A DNA stretch of 64,000 bases from Anaerotignum lactatifermentans (GCF_016902535.1 NZ_JACSNY010000003.1:62001-126000); one strand, 5' to 3'; positions 34,323 through 43,199 are shown, numbered from the stretch's first letter. The notes: a model not told the origin generated them from the letters alone. Numbers and translations are program-made.

Positions 34323-35573
34323 ATGAGCCATGCTGATTTTGCGAAAAACAGAAGAAAACTGGAAAAACGGATGGAGGAAGGCACGGCGGCGGTGCTGTTT
34401 GCCGGAAAAGCCCCCTGCAAACGGGGAGATGAGTATTATCCCTTTTCTCCGGACCGGAATTTTTATTATGTGACGGGCGTAGAGCGGGAGAACTGTGTGT
34501 TCCTCATGACGAAAATCGGCGGGGATGTGCAGGAAACGCTCTTTATTCCCAGAGACAACGGCCCTCTGGCAAAATGGGTCGGCGCCAATATGACGGCGGA
34601 AGAGGCTACGGAAATCAGCGGCATTTCCGATATCCGCTGGATCGATGAGTTCCGGGAGGAACTGGCACAGCTGCTGTTCCGCAATCCCATCCATACCATG
34701 CTGCTGGATCTGGAGCACCGGGAATGGGACGATGTGCCTACACCGGCGCTGCTCTTTGCTGAGGAGATCAGAAAAAGATATCCGGCCATGGAGATTTTGG
34801 ACGCGTATCCTGTGTTTGGGGATCTGCGTCTTTTGAAAGAGGACTGGGAGCTGGAGCGGATGCGCAAGGCCATGGACATCACCCGTCTGGGGCTGGAAAG
34901 CATGATGCGCCACGCCAAGCCCGATACCATGGAGTATGAAATGGAGGCATGGTTCGATCTGGTGCTGAAGCAAAACGGCGTCCGGGACAAGGCCTTTGAG
35001 ACTATCGCGGCGGCGGGAGAACGGGGGACCATCCTCCACTATTCCCAGAACAACGGACTGGCCAAAAACGGCGATCTGCTGCTGGTGGACTGCGGCGCCC
35101 AGGTGGACTGGTACAACGGGGATATTACCCGTACCTTCCCTGTCAACGGGAAATTTACCGACAGACAGAAGAAGATCTATGAAATCGTGCTGGCGGGTCA
35201 GCAGAAAGTGATTGACGCCATCCGCCCGGGCCTGCCCTTTGCCAGACTCAACGAGATTTTGAAGGAGCATTATCTGGAGGAACTGAAAAAAATCGGTCTG
35301 GCGGAAACCATGGCGGACGTGGCGAAATATTACTACCATGGCGTCAGCCATTATCTGGGGGCAGAGACCCACGACATCGGCAGATATACGGAGCGGATGC
35401 TCCAGCCGGGCATGGTGCTGACGGTAGAACCGGGACTGTATATTGAGGAATGGGCCATCGGCATCCGCATTGAGGATGATGTGCTGGTAACAGAGGACGG
35501 ATGTGAGGTCATGACCTCCGCCATGATAAAGACCGTAGAGGAAATCGAAGCCTTCATGGCGCGGGAGGACTGA
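34323..35573 (+). CDS. pepP: Xaa-Pro aminopeptidase P
   Basis: 416 residues. N-terminal aminopeptidase-P domain (RRKLEKRM, RNFYYVTGVERE) and C-terminal pita-bread metallopeptidase: metal ligands are the Asp pair in VDCGAQVDWYNGDITRTFP, His in YHGVSHYLGAETHD, Glu in VLTVEPGLY and Glu in IRIEDDVLV. Removes N-terminal residues before Pro. ATG at 34323 has GGAG nine bases upstream; an ATG at 34305 lies within that site. Stop and next start overlap closely (TGAGATG), forming an operon of four genes (pepP, DUF2161, YccF, SanA). Confidence 0.9.
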   Translation: MSHADFAKNRRKLEKRMEEGTAAVLFAGKAPCKRGDEYYPFSPDRNFYYVTGVERENCVFLMTKIGGDVQETLFIPRDNGPLAKWVGANMTAEEATEISGISDIRWIDEFREELAQLLFRNPIHTMLLDLEHREWDDVPTPALLFAEEIRKRYPAMEILDAYPVFGDLRLLKEDWELERMRKAMDITRLGLESMMRHAKPDTMEYEMEAWFDLVLKQNGVRDKAFETIAAAGERGTILHYSQNNGLAKNGDLLLVDCGAQVDWYNGDITRTFPVNGKFTDRQKKIYEIVLAGQQKVIDAIRPGLPFARLNEILKEHYLEELKKIGLAETMADVAKYYYHGVSHYLGAETHDIGRYTERMLQPGMVLTVEPGLYIEEWAIGIRIEDDVLVTEDGCEVMTSAMIKTVEEIEAFMARED

Positions 35574-35574
35574 G

Positions 35575-36291
35575 ATGGGACTGGCGGAAACGGACCTGTA
35601 CGAGCCCATACGCCGGTTTCTGGAAGAAGAAGGATATGAGGTACAGGCGGAGGTAAAGGACTGCGATATTGCCGCCAGAAAGGACGGCAGGCTGGTGGTG
35701 GTGGAGCTGAAACGGAGTTTTCAGCTAAAGCTGGTCTATCAGGCCATGGAGCGCCAGCGACTGACGGAGTATGTCTATGTGGCCATTCCACGGCCGAAAA
35801 AGGGCCAGCGGGAAAAAAGCTGGAAGGATATGTTGCGGCTATTGAAGCGGCTGGAGGTAGGCCTGCTGACGGTGGCGCTGGACAGCCCTCTCCAAAGCGT
35901 GGAGGTTGTGCTGGAGCCTTCCGATAGTATGGTCTGGAAGAAGAAAAAGAAGGAAGCGGCGGTACTGCGGGAGATGGACGGCAGAAATGTCAGCGCCAAT
36001 ACCGGCGGTGCCACCAGAAAAAAGATTGTGACGGCCTACCGGGAGCGGACTCTGGAGCTTTGCTGTATTCTGGAGGGCCGGACGGAGGTCACCTATGACC
36101 AGCTGCGGCAGCTGGGGCTGGAGGAAGGTCAGCTGGCAATTCTGCGGAGCAATTTCTACCGCTGGTTCCGGCGGATCTCCCGCGGGGTTTACGCTCTGTC
36201 GGAGGAAGGCGAGGCGGCGCTGGCGGAACCGGCCTATGGGCAGGTGGTGGCCTATTACAGGGAAAAGCATCAACATAAGGAGGAAGTATGA
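35575..36291 (+). CDS. DUF2161-family PD-(D/E)xK-fold protein
   Basis: 238 residues. The N-terminal part has a nuclease-like core: Glu in EEEGYEVQAEVKDCDIAA with Asp, and VVVELKRSF giving the E-x-K end of a PD-(D/E)xK signature. The C-terminal 90 residues (ELCCILEGRTEVTYDQLRQLG; NFYRWFRRISRGVYALS) look like a winged helix. DUF2161 proteins are annotated as phosphodiesterases or nucleases without known substrate. It begins one base after the pepP stop and overlaps the YccF start (ATGA). Confidence 0.78.
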   Translation: MGLAETDLYEPIRRFLEEEGYEVQAEVKDCDIAARKDGRLVVVELKRSFQLKLVYQAMERQRLTEYVYVAIPRPKKGQREKSWKDMLRLLKRLEVGLLTVALDSPLQSVEVVLEPSDSMVWKKKKKEAAVLREMDGRNVSANTGGATRKKIVTAYRERTLELCCILEGRTEVTYDQLRQLGLEEGQLAILRSNFYRWFRRISRGVYALSEEGEAALAEPAYGQVVAYYREKHQHKEEV

Positions 36292-36668
36292 GTATTATAA
36301 ATGTGCTGCTGAATGTGCTCTGGATTATTTTCGGCGGCTTGCTGGCGGCCTTAGGCTGGCTTTTGGCGGGTGTGCTGTGCTGTATCACCATCATTGGTAT
36401 CCCCATTGGACTGCAATGCTTTAAATTTGCCAGATTGGTTTTGACGCCCTTTGGAAAACGGGTATATTTTGGGAATATGTCTTCCGGGTCTGTGGCGCTG
36501 AATGTGATCTGGATTATATTGGGCGGTTTGGGCCTTTGCATCGGTTCCATTGCCATGGGCGTAGGCTGCTGTCTGACGATCATTGGGATTCCTTTTGGCT
36601 TGCAGCATTTTAAATTCGCGGGGCTGGCCCTGATGCCCTTTGGTGCAGAGATCAGAGAGGCGGAATAA
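36288..36668 (+). CDS. YccF-family membrane protein
   Basis: 126 residues made of two homologous halves, each with a long hydrophobic segment followed by CCITIIGIPIGLQCFKFA or CCLTIIGIPFGLQHFKFA, the YccF (DUF307) signature. Inner-membrane protein of unknown role. Overlaps the DUF2161 stop by four bases. Confidence 0.88.
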   Translation: MSIINVLLNVLWIIFGGLLAALGWLLAGVLCCITIIGIPIGLQCFKFARLVLTPFGKRVYFGNMSSGSVALNVIWIILGGLGLCIGSIAMGVGCCLTIIGIPFGLQHFKFAGLALMPFGAEIREAE

Positions 36669-36673
36669 ACGGT

Positions 36674-37360
36674 ATGGGGGAAAAGAGAAAAAGATTTTGG
36701 AGAAGACTGGGCTGGGCGGCGCTGTTTGTGCTGGCGGCGGGGTTTGCCCTGCTGATGAGCCTGAACCAGTATGTAAAAAACAAGGCGGAGGAGAAGATTC
36801 TGTCGGCGGAGGAAGCCGCCGCGCTGGATGCGGACTGTATTCTGGTGCTGGGCTGTGGCGTCCGGGAGGACGGAACCCCCAGTCATATGCTGGAGGACCG
36901 ACTGCTGCAGGGCATCGCCCTATATCAGGCAGGCGCCGCCGGAAAACTGCTTATGAGCGGAGATCATGGCAGTGTGGACTATGATGAGGTGAATCTTATG
37001 AAGGCCTTCGCCATAGAGCGAGGCGTGCCCTCGGAGGATATTTTTATGGATCATGCTGGGTTTTCCACCTACGAAAGTATGGTGCGGGCAAAAGAGATAT
37101 TTCAGGTAAAACGGGTCATTGTCGTTTCCCAGAAATATCATTTGTACCGAGCGCTGTATTTGGCGGAGTGCATGGGGATGGAGGCCTGCGGTGTTGCCTC
37201 GGACCCGCGGAGCTATCGAGCGCAGGCCTACCGTGAGATCAGAGAGATCGCGGCGCGGGCGAAGGATATGGTTTGGAGTATTCTCCAGCCGGACCCTGCT
37301 TATTTGGGTGAACCCATCCCGATTTCGGGGAACGGGGATGTTACCAACGATAAGGCATAA
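36674..37360 (+). CDS. SanA/YdcF-family (DUF218) membrane protein
   Basis: 228 residues with one N-terminal transmembrane helix (about 13-32). DUF218 core: CILVLGCGVREDGTPSHMLEDRLLQGIALYQAG, LLMSGDHG, STYESMVRAKEIF and VSQKYHLYRALYLAE. E. coli SanA and ElyC of this family affect envelope integrity. Last gene of the pepP operon, five bases after the YccF stop, ending in a bidirectional terminator shared with the Fur-family gene. Confidence 0.85.
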   Translation: MGEKRKRFWRRLGWAALFVLAAGFALLMSLNQYVKNKAEEKILSAEEAAALDADCILVLGCGVREDGTPSHMLEDRLLQGIALYQAGAAGKLLMSGDHGSVDYDEVNLMKAFAIERGVPSEDIFMDHAGFSTYESMVRAKEIFQVKRVIVVSQKYHLYRALYLAECMGMEACGVASDPRSYRAQAYREIREIAARAKDMVWSILQPDPAYLGEPIPISGNGDVTNDKA

Positions 37361-37399
37361 AAAACAGGCGTGTGCCCAAGAGGGCATACGCCTGTTTTA
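37361..37399. terminator. bidirectional terminator between sanA-like and perR-like genes
   Basis: AAAACAGGCGTGTGCCC / GGGCATACGCCTGTTTT, nearly perfect, flanked by A-run on the left and T-run on the right; serves the convergent genes. Confidence 0.8.
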
Positions 37400-37424
37400 A
37401 CGAGGAGACAAGTCTCCGTCCCGG

Positions 37425-37859
37425 TCAGGCCGGGGATTCTTCTGTTTCTTTGCTTCTGCACGCGGAACAGGTGCCATAGAAGATCAGCTGTTCACAGGTG
37501 ACATCAAAATCCAGTTGATCCGCGTATTTCTCGTGCAGGTTGGTCAGGGCGTCACAGTATAAATCCGCGACAGCGCCGCAGCAGGTGCAGACTGTATGAG
37601 GGTGGCATTTGACGGTTGCGTCATAGCGAGAGCTTGCCTCTCCCACATTTAGTTCCTGTACCAGACCAAGGTGCTTGAAATAATCCAGTGTTTTATATAC
37701 TGTGGCAAGACTCATAGTAGGGTTTGTGACCTCCAGTGTGCGGTAAATGGTTTCCGCATTGGGATGCTCATGTGTGTGCAGCAGCATATTGTACACCGCG
37801 ATTCTTTGGGGTGTTACCTTCAAGCCTTTTTCTCGCAGAAGCTGTGCTGTTTCTTTCAT
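37425..37859 (-). CDS. perR: Fur-family regulator, PerR-like
   Basis: 144 residues. Winged helix KGLKVTPQRIAVYNML ... TYVYKTLDYF-like segment (TMSLATVYKTLDYFKHLGLVQEL) and a C-terminal metal domain: RYDATVKCHPHTVCTCC contains the PerR-type Asp and His ligands, with structural zinc CxxC pairs (CTCC and CSAC). Fe/Mn loaded PerR represses peroxide-stress genes; I cannot exclude a Fur or Zur role. Divergent from trmL. Its own leader holds a 10-bp AATAATTATT palindrome that may be an autoregulatory site. Confidence 0.85.
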   Translation of the reverse strand: MKETAQLLREKGLKVTPQRIAVYNMLLHTHEHPNAETIYRTLEVTNPTMSLATVYKTLDYFKHLGLVQELNVGEASSRYDATVKCHPHTVCTCCGAVADLYCDALTNLHEKYADQLDFDVTCEQLIFYGTCSACRSKETEESPA

Positions 37860-37876
37860 AGGTAACCCTCCTAACT

Positions 37877-37923
37877 AATAATTATTGTTATTTAATAATA
37901 ATACATTTTATTATTTCCGTCAA
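37877..37923 (-). promoter_or_regulatory. perR-like promoter and possible operator
   Basis: On the minus strand TTGACG (plus 37918-37923), 17 bases, TATTAT (plus 37895-37900), followed by the AATAATTATT palindrome at 37877-37886 between the -10 box and the ribosome site. AT-rich palindromes here are typical Fur/PerR targets. Confidence 0.55.
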
Positions 37924-37941
37924 GTACCAATTCCGCTAAGA

Positions 37942-37970
37942 TTGAATTCTGTGGAAGATTATGCTAGAAT
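37942..37970 (+). promoter_or_regulatory. trmL promoter
   Basis: TTGAAT, 17 bases, TAGAAT, 37 bases before the TTG start. Confidence 0.6.
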
Positions 37971-38006
37971 GAAGGTCAAACGCACGAAAGAAAGAAGGCG
38001 AAAGCA

Positions 38007-38510
38007 TTGCATATTGTATTATTGGAGCCGGAAATCCCCCAGAACGCGGGCAATATTGCCAGAACCTGCGCTGTGACCAATTCGGTGCTGCATTTGATTC
38101 AGCCGCTGGGCTTTTCCGTGGAGGACAAGTATCTGAAACGGGCGGGGCTGGACTATTGGAAGATGCTGGATATCCGGTATTATGAAAATTTTCAGGATTT
38201 TCTGGAGAAGAACCCCGGGGCGAAGATCTGGATGGCCACCACAAAGGCGCAGCACGTTTATACAGAGGCGGCCTTTGGGGAGAACGACTATATTATGTTT
38301 GGACGGGAAAGCGCCGGGATTCCGGAAGAGATCCTGTTGCGGTATCCGGAAACGGCCATCCGCATCCCTATGCTGGAGGCGGCCCGCAGTTTGAATTTGT
38401 CCAATTCTGTGGCGATCATTATTTATGAGGCACTGCGGCAGCAGGGCTTTCCCGGTATGCTTCAGGAAGGCGCGCTCCACCGTCATAGCTGGGCAGAGGC
38501 GAAGAAATAA
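38007..38510 (+). CDS. trmL: tRNA (cytidine/uridine-34-2'-O)-methyltransferase
   Basis: SPOUT-fold RNA methylase of 167 residues, close to the usual size. Motif 1 EPEIPQNAGNIARTCAV, motif 2 MFGRESAGIPEEIL and motif 3 RIPMLEAARSLNLSNSVAIIIYEALRQ make the knot. Methylates the wobble ribose in tRNA(Leu). The TTG start is taken because the protein opens MHIVLLEPEIPQN, at the family's typical position, with AGAAGG upstream. Confidence 0.92.
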   Translation: MHIVLLEPEIPQNAGNIARTCAVTNSVLHLIQPLGFSVEDKYLKRAGLDYWKMLDIRYYENFQDFLEKNPGAKIWMATTKAQHVYTEAAFGENDYIMFGRESAGIPEEILLRYPETAIRIPMLEAARSLNLSNSVAIIIYEALRQQGFPGMLQEGALHRHSWAEAKK

Positions 38511-38611
38511 CGGCGCCGCCAGAAAACGTGGAGGCCCATGAAGAGCGCCACCGTTGTTTTCTCCGGAAAATTGGAAAAAGCGGGGCTGTTTTTACAAAAA
38601 ATAATAAAAAT

Positions 38612-38656
38612 AATCCGGCTGGAATCGTTACGAGGGTTCCGGCCGGATTTGTTTTT
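38612..38656 (+). terminator. trmL terminator
   Basis: AATCCGGCTGGAA / TTCCGGCCGGATT stem with a 12-base loop and GTTTTT tail. Confidence 0.75.
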
Positions 38657-38687
38657 GGGGAAAGAACGGCGAAAGACTGCCGCTATT

Positions 38688-38723
38688 AAAAAAAAGACCG
38701 GAGAAAAATCTCCGGTCCTTTTT
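38688..38723. terminator. terminator, mainly for the minus-strand aminotransferase
   Basis: GACCGGAGA / TCTCCGGTC with a short A-loop, nine A's on the left and CTTTTT on the right; works on both strands and gives a U-tract to the minus-strand gene. Confidence 0.8.
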
Positions 38724-38764
38724 CGTGTAGGCAATGATATTCAGTTCTAAAGAACTTCCAAATC

Positions 38765-39964
38765 TTATTTGTGGCCTGCAGCTTTGTATGCTTCGATACC
38801 TTTGCCCAGCAGTTCGATACCTCTAGCCATATCGTTAGCGTTCAGGATATAAGCGATACGCAGTTCGTTCTTGCCCAGGCCGGGTGTAGCATAGAAGCCT
38901 TCAGCAGGTGCATACATAACTGTTTCGTTGTTTTCTCTGAATTCGTTCAGCAGGAACAGCAGCAGGTCTTCTGTGTTTTCAACGGGCAGTTTGCATGTGA
39001 TGTAGAAAGCACCGCCGGGTTTTTCGCAAACAACGCCGGGGATCTTCTTCAGAGCTTCGTAGGAAACGTCTCTTCTGTGTTCATATTCAGCTCTTACGCT
39101 GTTGAAGAAGTCAGCAGGCAGTTTGTACATTGCTGTAGCGCCAACCATGTCCAGTGTAGGAACGCACAGACGGCCCATAGCGATCTTGAATACTTCTGCC
39201 ATGAATTCTTTGTTTTTGCAAACCATGCAGCCAATACGAGCGCCGCAAGCGGAGAATCTCTTGGAAACGGAGTCGATGATGATAACTCTGTCTTCGATGT
39301 CAGCCAGCTGACCGAAGGATGTCATTTCTCTGCCGTCGTAAGCGAATTCTCTGTAAACTTCGTCAGCCAGAATCCACAGGTCGTGGTCTTTTGCGAAGTC
39401 AGCGATAACTCTCATGTCTTCTCTGGACAGGATGCAGCCGGTAGGGTTGCCGGGGTTAACGATAGAGATCATTTTTGTCTTATCTGTTACAACTGCTTCC
39501 AGTCTTTCTCTGATGGCATATTTGTAACCTTCTTCAGCGTATGTAGTAACGGGTTTTACAACACCGTCAGCAGCCTGAATGAATGTCAGGTAGTTTGTGT
39601 AGTAAGGTTCTGCAACGATTACTTCATCACCGGGGTTGATGATGGACAGGAATGTCAGTGTCAGCGCTTCGGAACCACCAGCTGTGATCAGAACGTCGTT
39701 TCTTTCCAGATTCATGTCGAATCTCTTGAAGTAATCAACGATAGCGTCCTGCAGTTCAGGCAGACCCCAGGAACCAGCGTAAGCCAGAACTTTCTGGTCG
39801 AAGCCTTTTACTGCTTCCCAGAATACGGAAGGTGTTTCGATATCGGGCTGACCGATATTCAGGTGATAGATCTTAACGCCAGCTGCTTCAGCTGCATCAG
39901 CCATGGGGTTGAATTTTCTAATAGGGGAGTTCTGCATTGCCTGCACTCTGTCAGATATTCTCAT
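38765..39964 (-). CDS. class I/II PLP aminotransferase, highly expressed
   Basis: 399 residues from the ATG at 39964 (AGGAG 11 bases upstream; a GTG at 39973 is too near the ribosome site). Fold-type I aminotransferase: NIGQPDIETP, AGGSEALTLTFL, NPGNPTGCILS, DEVYREFAYDG, and SVSKRFSACGARIG with the Schiff-base Lys; the final ELRIAY contains the substrate Arg. Specificity (Asp, Ala or aromatic) is not decidable. Codon usage is as strongly biased as in ldhA and suggests an abundant catabolic enzyme. Has a long leader of about 170 bases and its own terminator. Confidence 0.85.
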   Translation of the reverse strand: MRISDRVQAMQNSPIRKFNPMADAAEAAGVKIYHLNIGQPDIETPSVFWEAVKGFDQKVLAYAGSWGLPELQDAIVDYFKRFDMNLERNDVLITAGGSEALTLTFLSIINPGDEVIVAEPYYTNYLTFIQAADGVVKPVTTYAEEGYKYAIRERLEAVVTDKTKMISIVNPGNPTGCILSREDMRVIADFAKDHDLWILADEVYREFAYDGREMTSFGQLADIEDRVIIIDSVSKRFSACGARIGCMVCKNKEFMAEVFKIAMGRLCVPTLDMVGATAMYKLPADFFNSVRAEYEHRRDVSYEALKKIPGVVCEKPGGAFYITCKLPVENTEDLLLFLLNEFRENNETVMYAPAEGFYATPGLGKNELRIAYILNANDMARGIELLGKGIEAYKAAGHK

Positions 39965-40138
39965 TTCGTTCACTTCTCCTTTTTTTGATTTTAATAAATG
40001 ATTTAAGTAAAAAAATCACTGACCTGTTGCCGGGGAAAAGCGGGCCATTTTTTCCGTTGTTTCCCAGGGAATTCCTGGTGGAAAACCGCATAAAAACCGC
40101 GGAAGAAAGGGAAAAACCACACTTCCCATTGCACTATT

Positions 40139-40166
40139 AGTATACCACTTTTGGCAGGAAAAGCAA
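40139..40166 (-). promoter_or_regulatory. aminotransferase promoter
   Basis: On the minus strand TTGCTT (plus 40161-40166), 16 bases, TATACT (plus 40139-40144) with an extended TGG just before. Leader length about 170 bases. Confidence 0.5.
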
Positions 40167-40383
40167 GTGGCGCTGTGAAAAATTCCACAAACTGAAGTAT
40201 TTTTGTATAGTTTTTCGTACAGTTTTAGATACAGTGAAGAAAGAAAAAAGATTTTTATTGAGAATAACTGATAAAAACATAAAAATGCGTTTTTATAACT
40301 GGAAAAATTGTTCATCGGTAAAATGTTTTTTTGTTGGCAATTCTTCAAAATATATAAAAAAAGTTGTATATAAAGTCAAACGA
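40167..40383. other. gene-free AT-rich spacer
   Basis: Part of the gene-free interval 39965-40433. Apart from the promoter and terminator listed, only AT-rich sequence with A-tracts is seen; I identify no gene or repeat. Confidence 0.35.
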
Positions 40384-40435
40384 AAAAAACAGACAGAAGT
40401 TCTTTCCTTTGCGGGGAACCTCTGTCTGTTTTTTT
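40384..40435. terminator. terminator of the two-component operon
   Basis: ACAGACAGA / TCTGTCTGT outer stem with TTCTTTCC/GGGGAA inner pairing, A-run on the left and T7 on the right; bidirectional, and gives the minus-strand histidine kinase gene its U-tract. Confidence 0.75.
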
Positions 40436-42365
40436 AAGATTCAGGATCTGTATGTTCTTCCTGGGGATTTTGCGCGCCGGGCGCGGGAACTCTGGCACAG
40501 CGGATCTGCGCCTTGAACAGATCTCCGTCAATAGAGATGGAGAATTTCCCTTTTTGCAGGTCCACCAGAGAACGGGCGATATTCAGCCCCAGGCCGCTGC
40601 CTTCGGTGGAACGGGAACTGTCTCCACGGACAAAACGCTCCATCAGCTCGTCCGGGTCAATATTCAGCTGGTCACGAGAGACGTTTTTTACGGCGATCAG
40701 TACCGTGTCGCCGCTGCCCTTAATGGACAGATAGACTCTGGTGCCGGGCTGGGAATATTTGCAGGCGTTGCTCAGCAGATTGCTGAGTACCCGCCACATG
40801 AGATTGCCGTCTACCAGGGCGTAAATGGTCTCGTTTTCCGGGGAGGTAATCACTGCCTCCAGCTGGGCTTTTTCCAGCTTTTCCTCGTATTCCGCCACAG
40901 CCTGCATGACCAGCTCGGAAATATCCGTGGGCATGAGCGCGCAGTGGATATTTCCGGTGGAGGCTTTGGAGGCTTCCACCAGATCGTCGGTCAGTTTTTT
41001 CAGACGGTGAGACTGCCGGTCCAGAACGTTGATATACTCCGCCGCCTGCCCTGTGAGCCCCTCTTTTTTCAAAAGGTCTACATAGTTGATGATAGAGGTC
41101 AGAGGCGTTTTGATATCATGGGATACATTGGTAATCAGCTCGGTCCGCAGATGCTCACTTTTCATTTTCTGATTCAGGGCGATGGCGATGCCCTTGGAGA
41201 TATTGTTCAGATTTTCTCCGTGCTCCCGGAAGGTAGGGAGCATCCGCCGGGTATTGACTTTGTATTCCAGATTTCCCTGGGAAAGCTGTTTTCCGGCGCG
41301 GCTGAGCTTTTGCCATTGCGCGGCTACGGCGCAGAATACGATCAAAAGGATAATATTTAAGGTCATTACTGTGCCCCCTTCTTTGCTGTAAATCACGTAA
41401 ATGGAGGAGAGAATCAGCCAGCCCACCGCGATCTTCCAGGTAGAGGGCAGGGCCCGGATGCCGTCACGGACGATGGACATGCACCACTTGACGCCGCGCA
41501 GAAGAAAGAGAAAGATATGGTACAGAATCGCGTTTCGCCACCAGCCGCCTTTCTTCAGGCGGGTGGAAATAGTCATCAAAGCTGCCAGGAACAGACTTTC
41601 ATAAAGAAAGAACAGCAATACGGTCATCATCAGATAGCCGATATCCGGATTGCCATAGTACAGGCCGCCGTAAGAAATACTGCTGACAAACATGACCAGG
41701 CCCAGGAGCAGCAGAAGATAGACGTCCAGAGGAATCCGGTCCTGTACATTCAGATAGATTTCATCACTGCTGTCTCTGTGGCCCGCGCCGCAGACCAGAA
41801 AGATCAGGGAAAGCAGGAACAGCAGGATACAGCCGATGGCGATGAAGAACAGCCCATAGCCCAGATCCATGGTAATACTGAAAAGACGATAGCTGAGCCA
41901 GTAGTTGTCTGCCGCCGTTAAGGGAGAGGCCACCGAGGCCTCTACCTGGAACTGCTGGGGCGTGTCGAACACAGTATAGGTGCCGTCCGCGTTTCGGATT
42001 TCCGAATAATACAGATTGTAGGTGGCCGTCATGCCAACGTCTCCTGCCGGTTCCGTTTTTGCTACCAGTCCGCCGTTGGGCGCGTACAGCCGAAAACTGA
42101 AATTGGTATGGTCCGGAGAAAAATAGCGTTCGATATCGGCGGAAGAAGTTCCGTCCACATACCAGCGGACAACGGTATCCGCATAGGAATACGTGGTATT
42201 TTCGCACCAGGGTGTCTCATAGTAAGAATCCGGTACGTCGCTGAAGATGCCGCTTTCCCCGGCAAACAGGATGCCCACGATACTGCAGAAAACGCCGAAG
42301 CCGGAGATCAGCACCAGAAAAATGCAGAGGACCTTTAACCCTAACCGATGGGTCAGTTTTGTCAT
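40434..42365 (-). CDS. sensor histidine kinase
   Basis: 643 residues. One N-terminal helix (about 10-35), an extracytoplasmic domain to about 160, then a multi-helix membrane region (about 165-350). Cytosolic HAMP-like linker, dimerisation box NVSHDIKTPLTSIINYVDLL with phospho-acceptor His, N-box LSNLLSNACKYSQ, and G-boxes PDELMERFVRGDSSRSTEGSGLGLNIA. It should phosphorylate the response regulator coded just upstream, whose stop overlaps its start (ATGA). The multi-helix sensor is larger than in classical VanS-type kinases; ligand unknown. Confidence 0.92.
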   Translation of the reverse strand: MTKLTHRLGLKVLCIFLVLISGFGVFCSIVGILFAGESGIFSDVPDSYYETPWCENTTYSYADTVVRWYVDGTSSADIERYFSPDHTNFSFRLYAPNGGLVAKTEPAGDVGMTATYNLYYSEIRNADGTYTVFDTPQQFQVEASVASPLTAADNYWLSYRLFSITMDLGYGLFFIAIGCILLFLLSLIFLVCGAGHRDSSDEIYLNVQDRIPLDVYLLLLLGLVMFVSSISYGGLYYGNPDIGYLMMTVLLFFLYESLFLAALMTISTRLKKGGWWRNAILYHIFLFLLRGVKWCMSIVRDGIRALPSTWKIAVGWLILSSIYVIYSKEGGTVMTLNIILLIVFCAVAAQWQKLSRAGKQLSQGNLEYKVNTRRMLPTFREHGENLNNISKGIAIALNQKMKSEHLRTELITNVSHDIKTPLTSIINYVDLLKKEGLTGQAAEYINVLDRQSHRLKKLTDDLVEASKASTGNIHCALMPTDISELVMQAVAEYEEKLEKAQLEAVITSPENETIYALVDGNLMWRVLSNLLSNACKYSQPGTRVYLSIKGSGDTVLIAVKNVSRDQLNIDPDELMERFVRGDSSRSTEGSGLGLNIARSLVDLQKGKFSISIDGDLFKAQIRCARVPAPGAQNPQEEHTDPES

Positions 42366-43060
42366 TCCTTTGCCTCCTTCTCGATCTTATAGCCCAGTCC
42401 CCAGACCACTTTCAGATACCGGGGCTCGGAAGGATTGATCTCGATCTTTTCCCGCAGGTGGCGAATATGTACGGCCACCACACTGCCGGAGCCATAGGCG
42501 TCCTCGTTCCAGATCTGTTCATAGATCTGGGCGGAGGAGAAAACCCGCCCGGGATTTTCCATGAGCAGCTTTAAGATATTATATTCGCTGGGAGTCAGGG
42601 ACACCGGCTCGCCGTCTACGGTAACGGTTTTGGATTCATCATCCAGGTCAATGCCGCCGATGACCAGATGGGAAGCCTTTTTGGCCATGCCGCCCAGGGA
42701 AGTATAGCGACGCAGATGGGATTTGACTCTGGCCAGGACCTCAATGGGGTTAAAGGGCTTTGTAATGTAGTCGTCGGCGCCGATATTCAGCCCCAGGATC
42801 TTGTCGCTGTCCTCGCTTTTGGCTGTCAGCATGATAATGGGGATATTATACTGTTCCCGCAGGCGGGCCGTAGCGGATATACCGTCCATCTGCGGCATCA
42901 TCACGTCCATAAGGATCAGATGGATGTCGTTGTTGGCCACTACGTCCAGAGCCTCCTTGCCGGTGGACGCCGTAAAGATTTTGTAGTTTTCTGTGGAAAG
43001 ATAAATGGATAAAGCGGACACGATGTCCTTTTCATCATCGCAGATCAGAATATTGTACAT
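42362..43060 (-). CDS. OmpR/VanR-type response regulator
   Basis: 232 residues. Receiver domain with acidic pair DDEKD, phospho-acceptor Asp in LILMDVMMPQMDG, Thr in MLTAKSED and Lys in YITKPFNP; C-terminal winged helix ending YLKVVWGLGYKIEK. The ATG at 43060 lies 10 bases after AGGAGG; a GTG at 43069 abuts that site and is not used. Divergent from a GT2 gene across a region with three TTTAAGA direct repeats, probable binding sites for this regulator. Confidence 0.93.
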   Translation of the reverse strand: MYNILICDDEKDIVSALSIYLSTENYKIFTASTGKEALDVVANNDIHLILMDVMMPQMDGISATARLREQYNIPIIMLTAKSEDSDKILGLNIGADDYITKPFNPIEVLARVKSHLRRYTSLGGMAKKASHLVIGGIDLDDESKTVTVDGEPVSLTPSEYNILKLLMENPGRVFSSAQIYEQIWNEDAYGSGSVVAVHIRHLREKIEINPSEPRYLKVVWGLGYKIEKEAKE

Positions 43061-43127
43061 AGAAATCACACCTCCTAATTTCTGCTTTTATTGTATCAGC
43101 ATTTCCTTTAGAAAACAGCGGCAATTT

Positions 43128-43173
43128 TTTAAGATTGGTTTAAGATTGCCGGGTTTCGTTTTTTTTAAGAATT
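43128..43173. promoter_or_regulatory. direct repeats, likely response-regulator binding sites
   Basis: TTTAAGATTG at 43128-43137 and again at 43139-43148 (11-base period), with a third TTTAAGAATT at 43164-43173. OmpR-family regulators bind head-to-tail direct repeats with about 10-11 base phasing. The region lies between the regulator gene and the divergent glycosyltransferase gene, so either or both may be controlled. Confidence 0.55.
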
Positions 43174-43199
43174 CTGCCATATTCTTCTTAAAAAAAGAG
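43162..43199. repeat. inverted repeat upstream of the GT2 gene
   Basis: TTTTTAAGAA ... TTCTTAAAAA arms (about 12 bp, loop of about 13 bases) just right of the direct repeats. Could be another operator half or a weak bidirectional hairpin. Confidence 0.45.
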
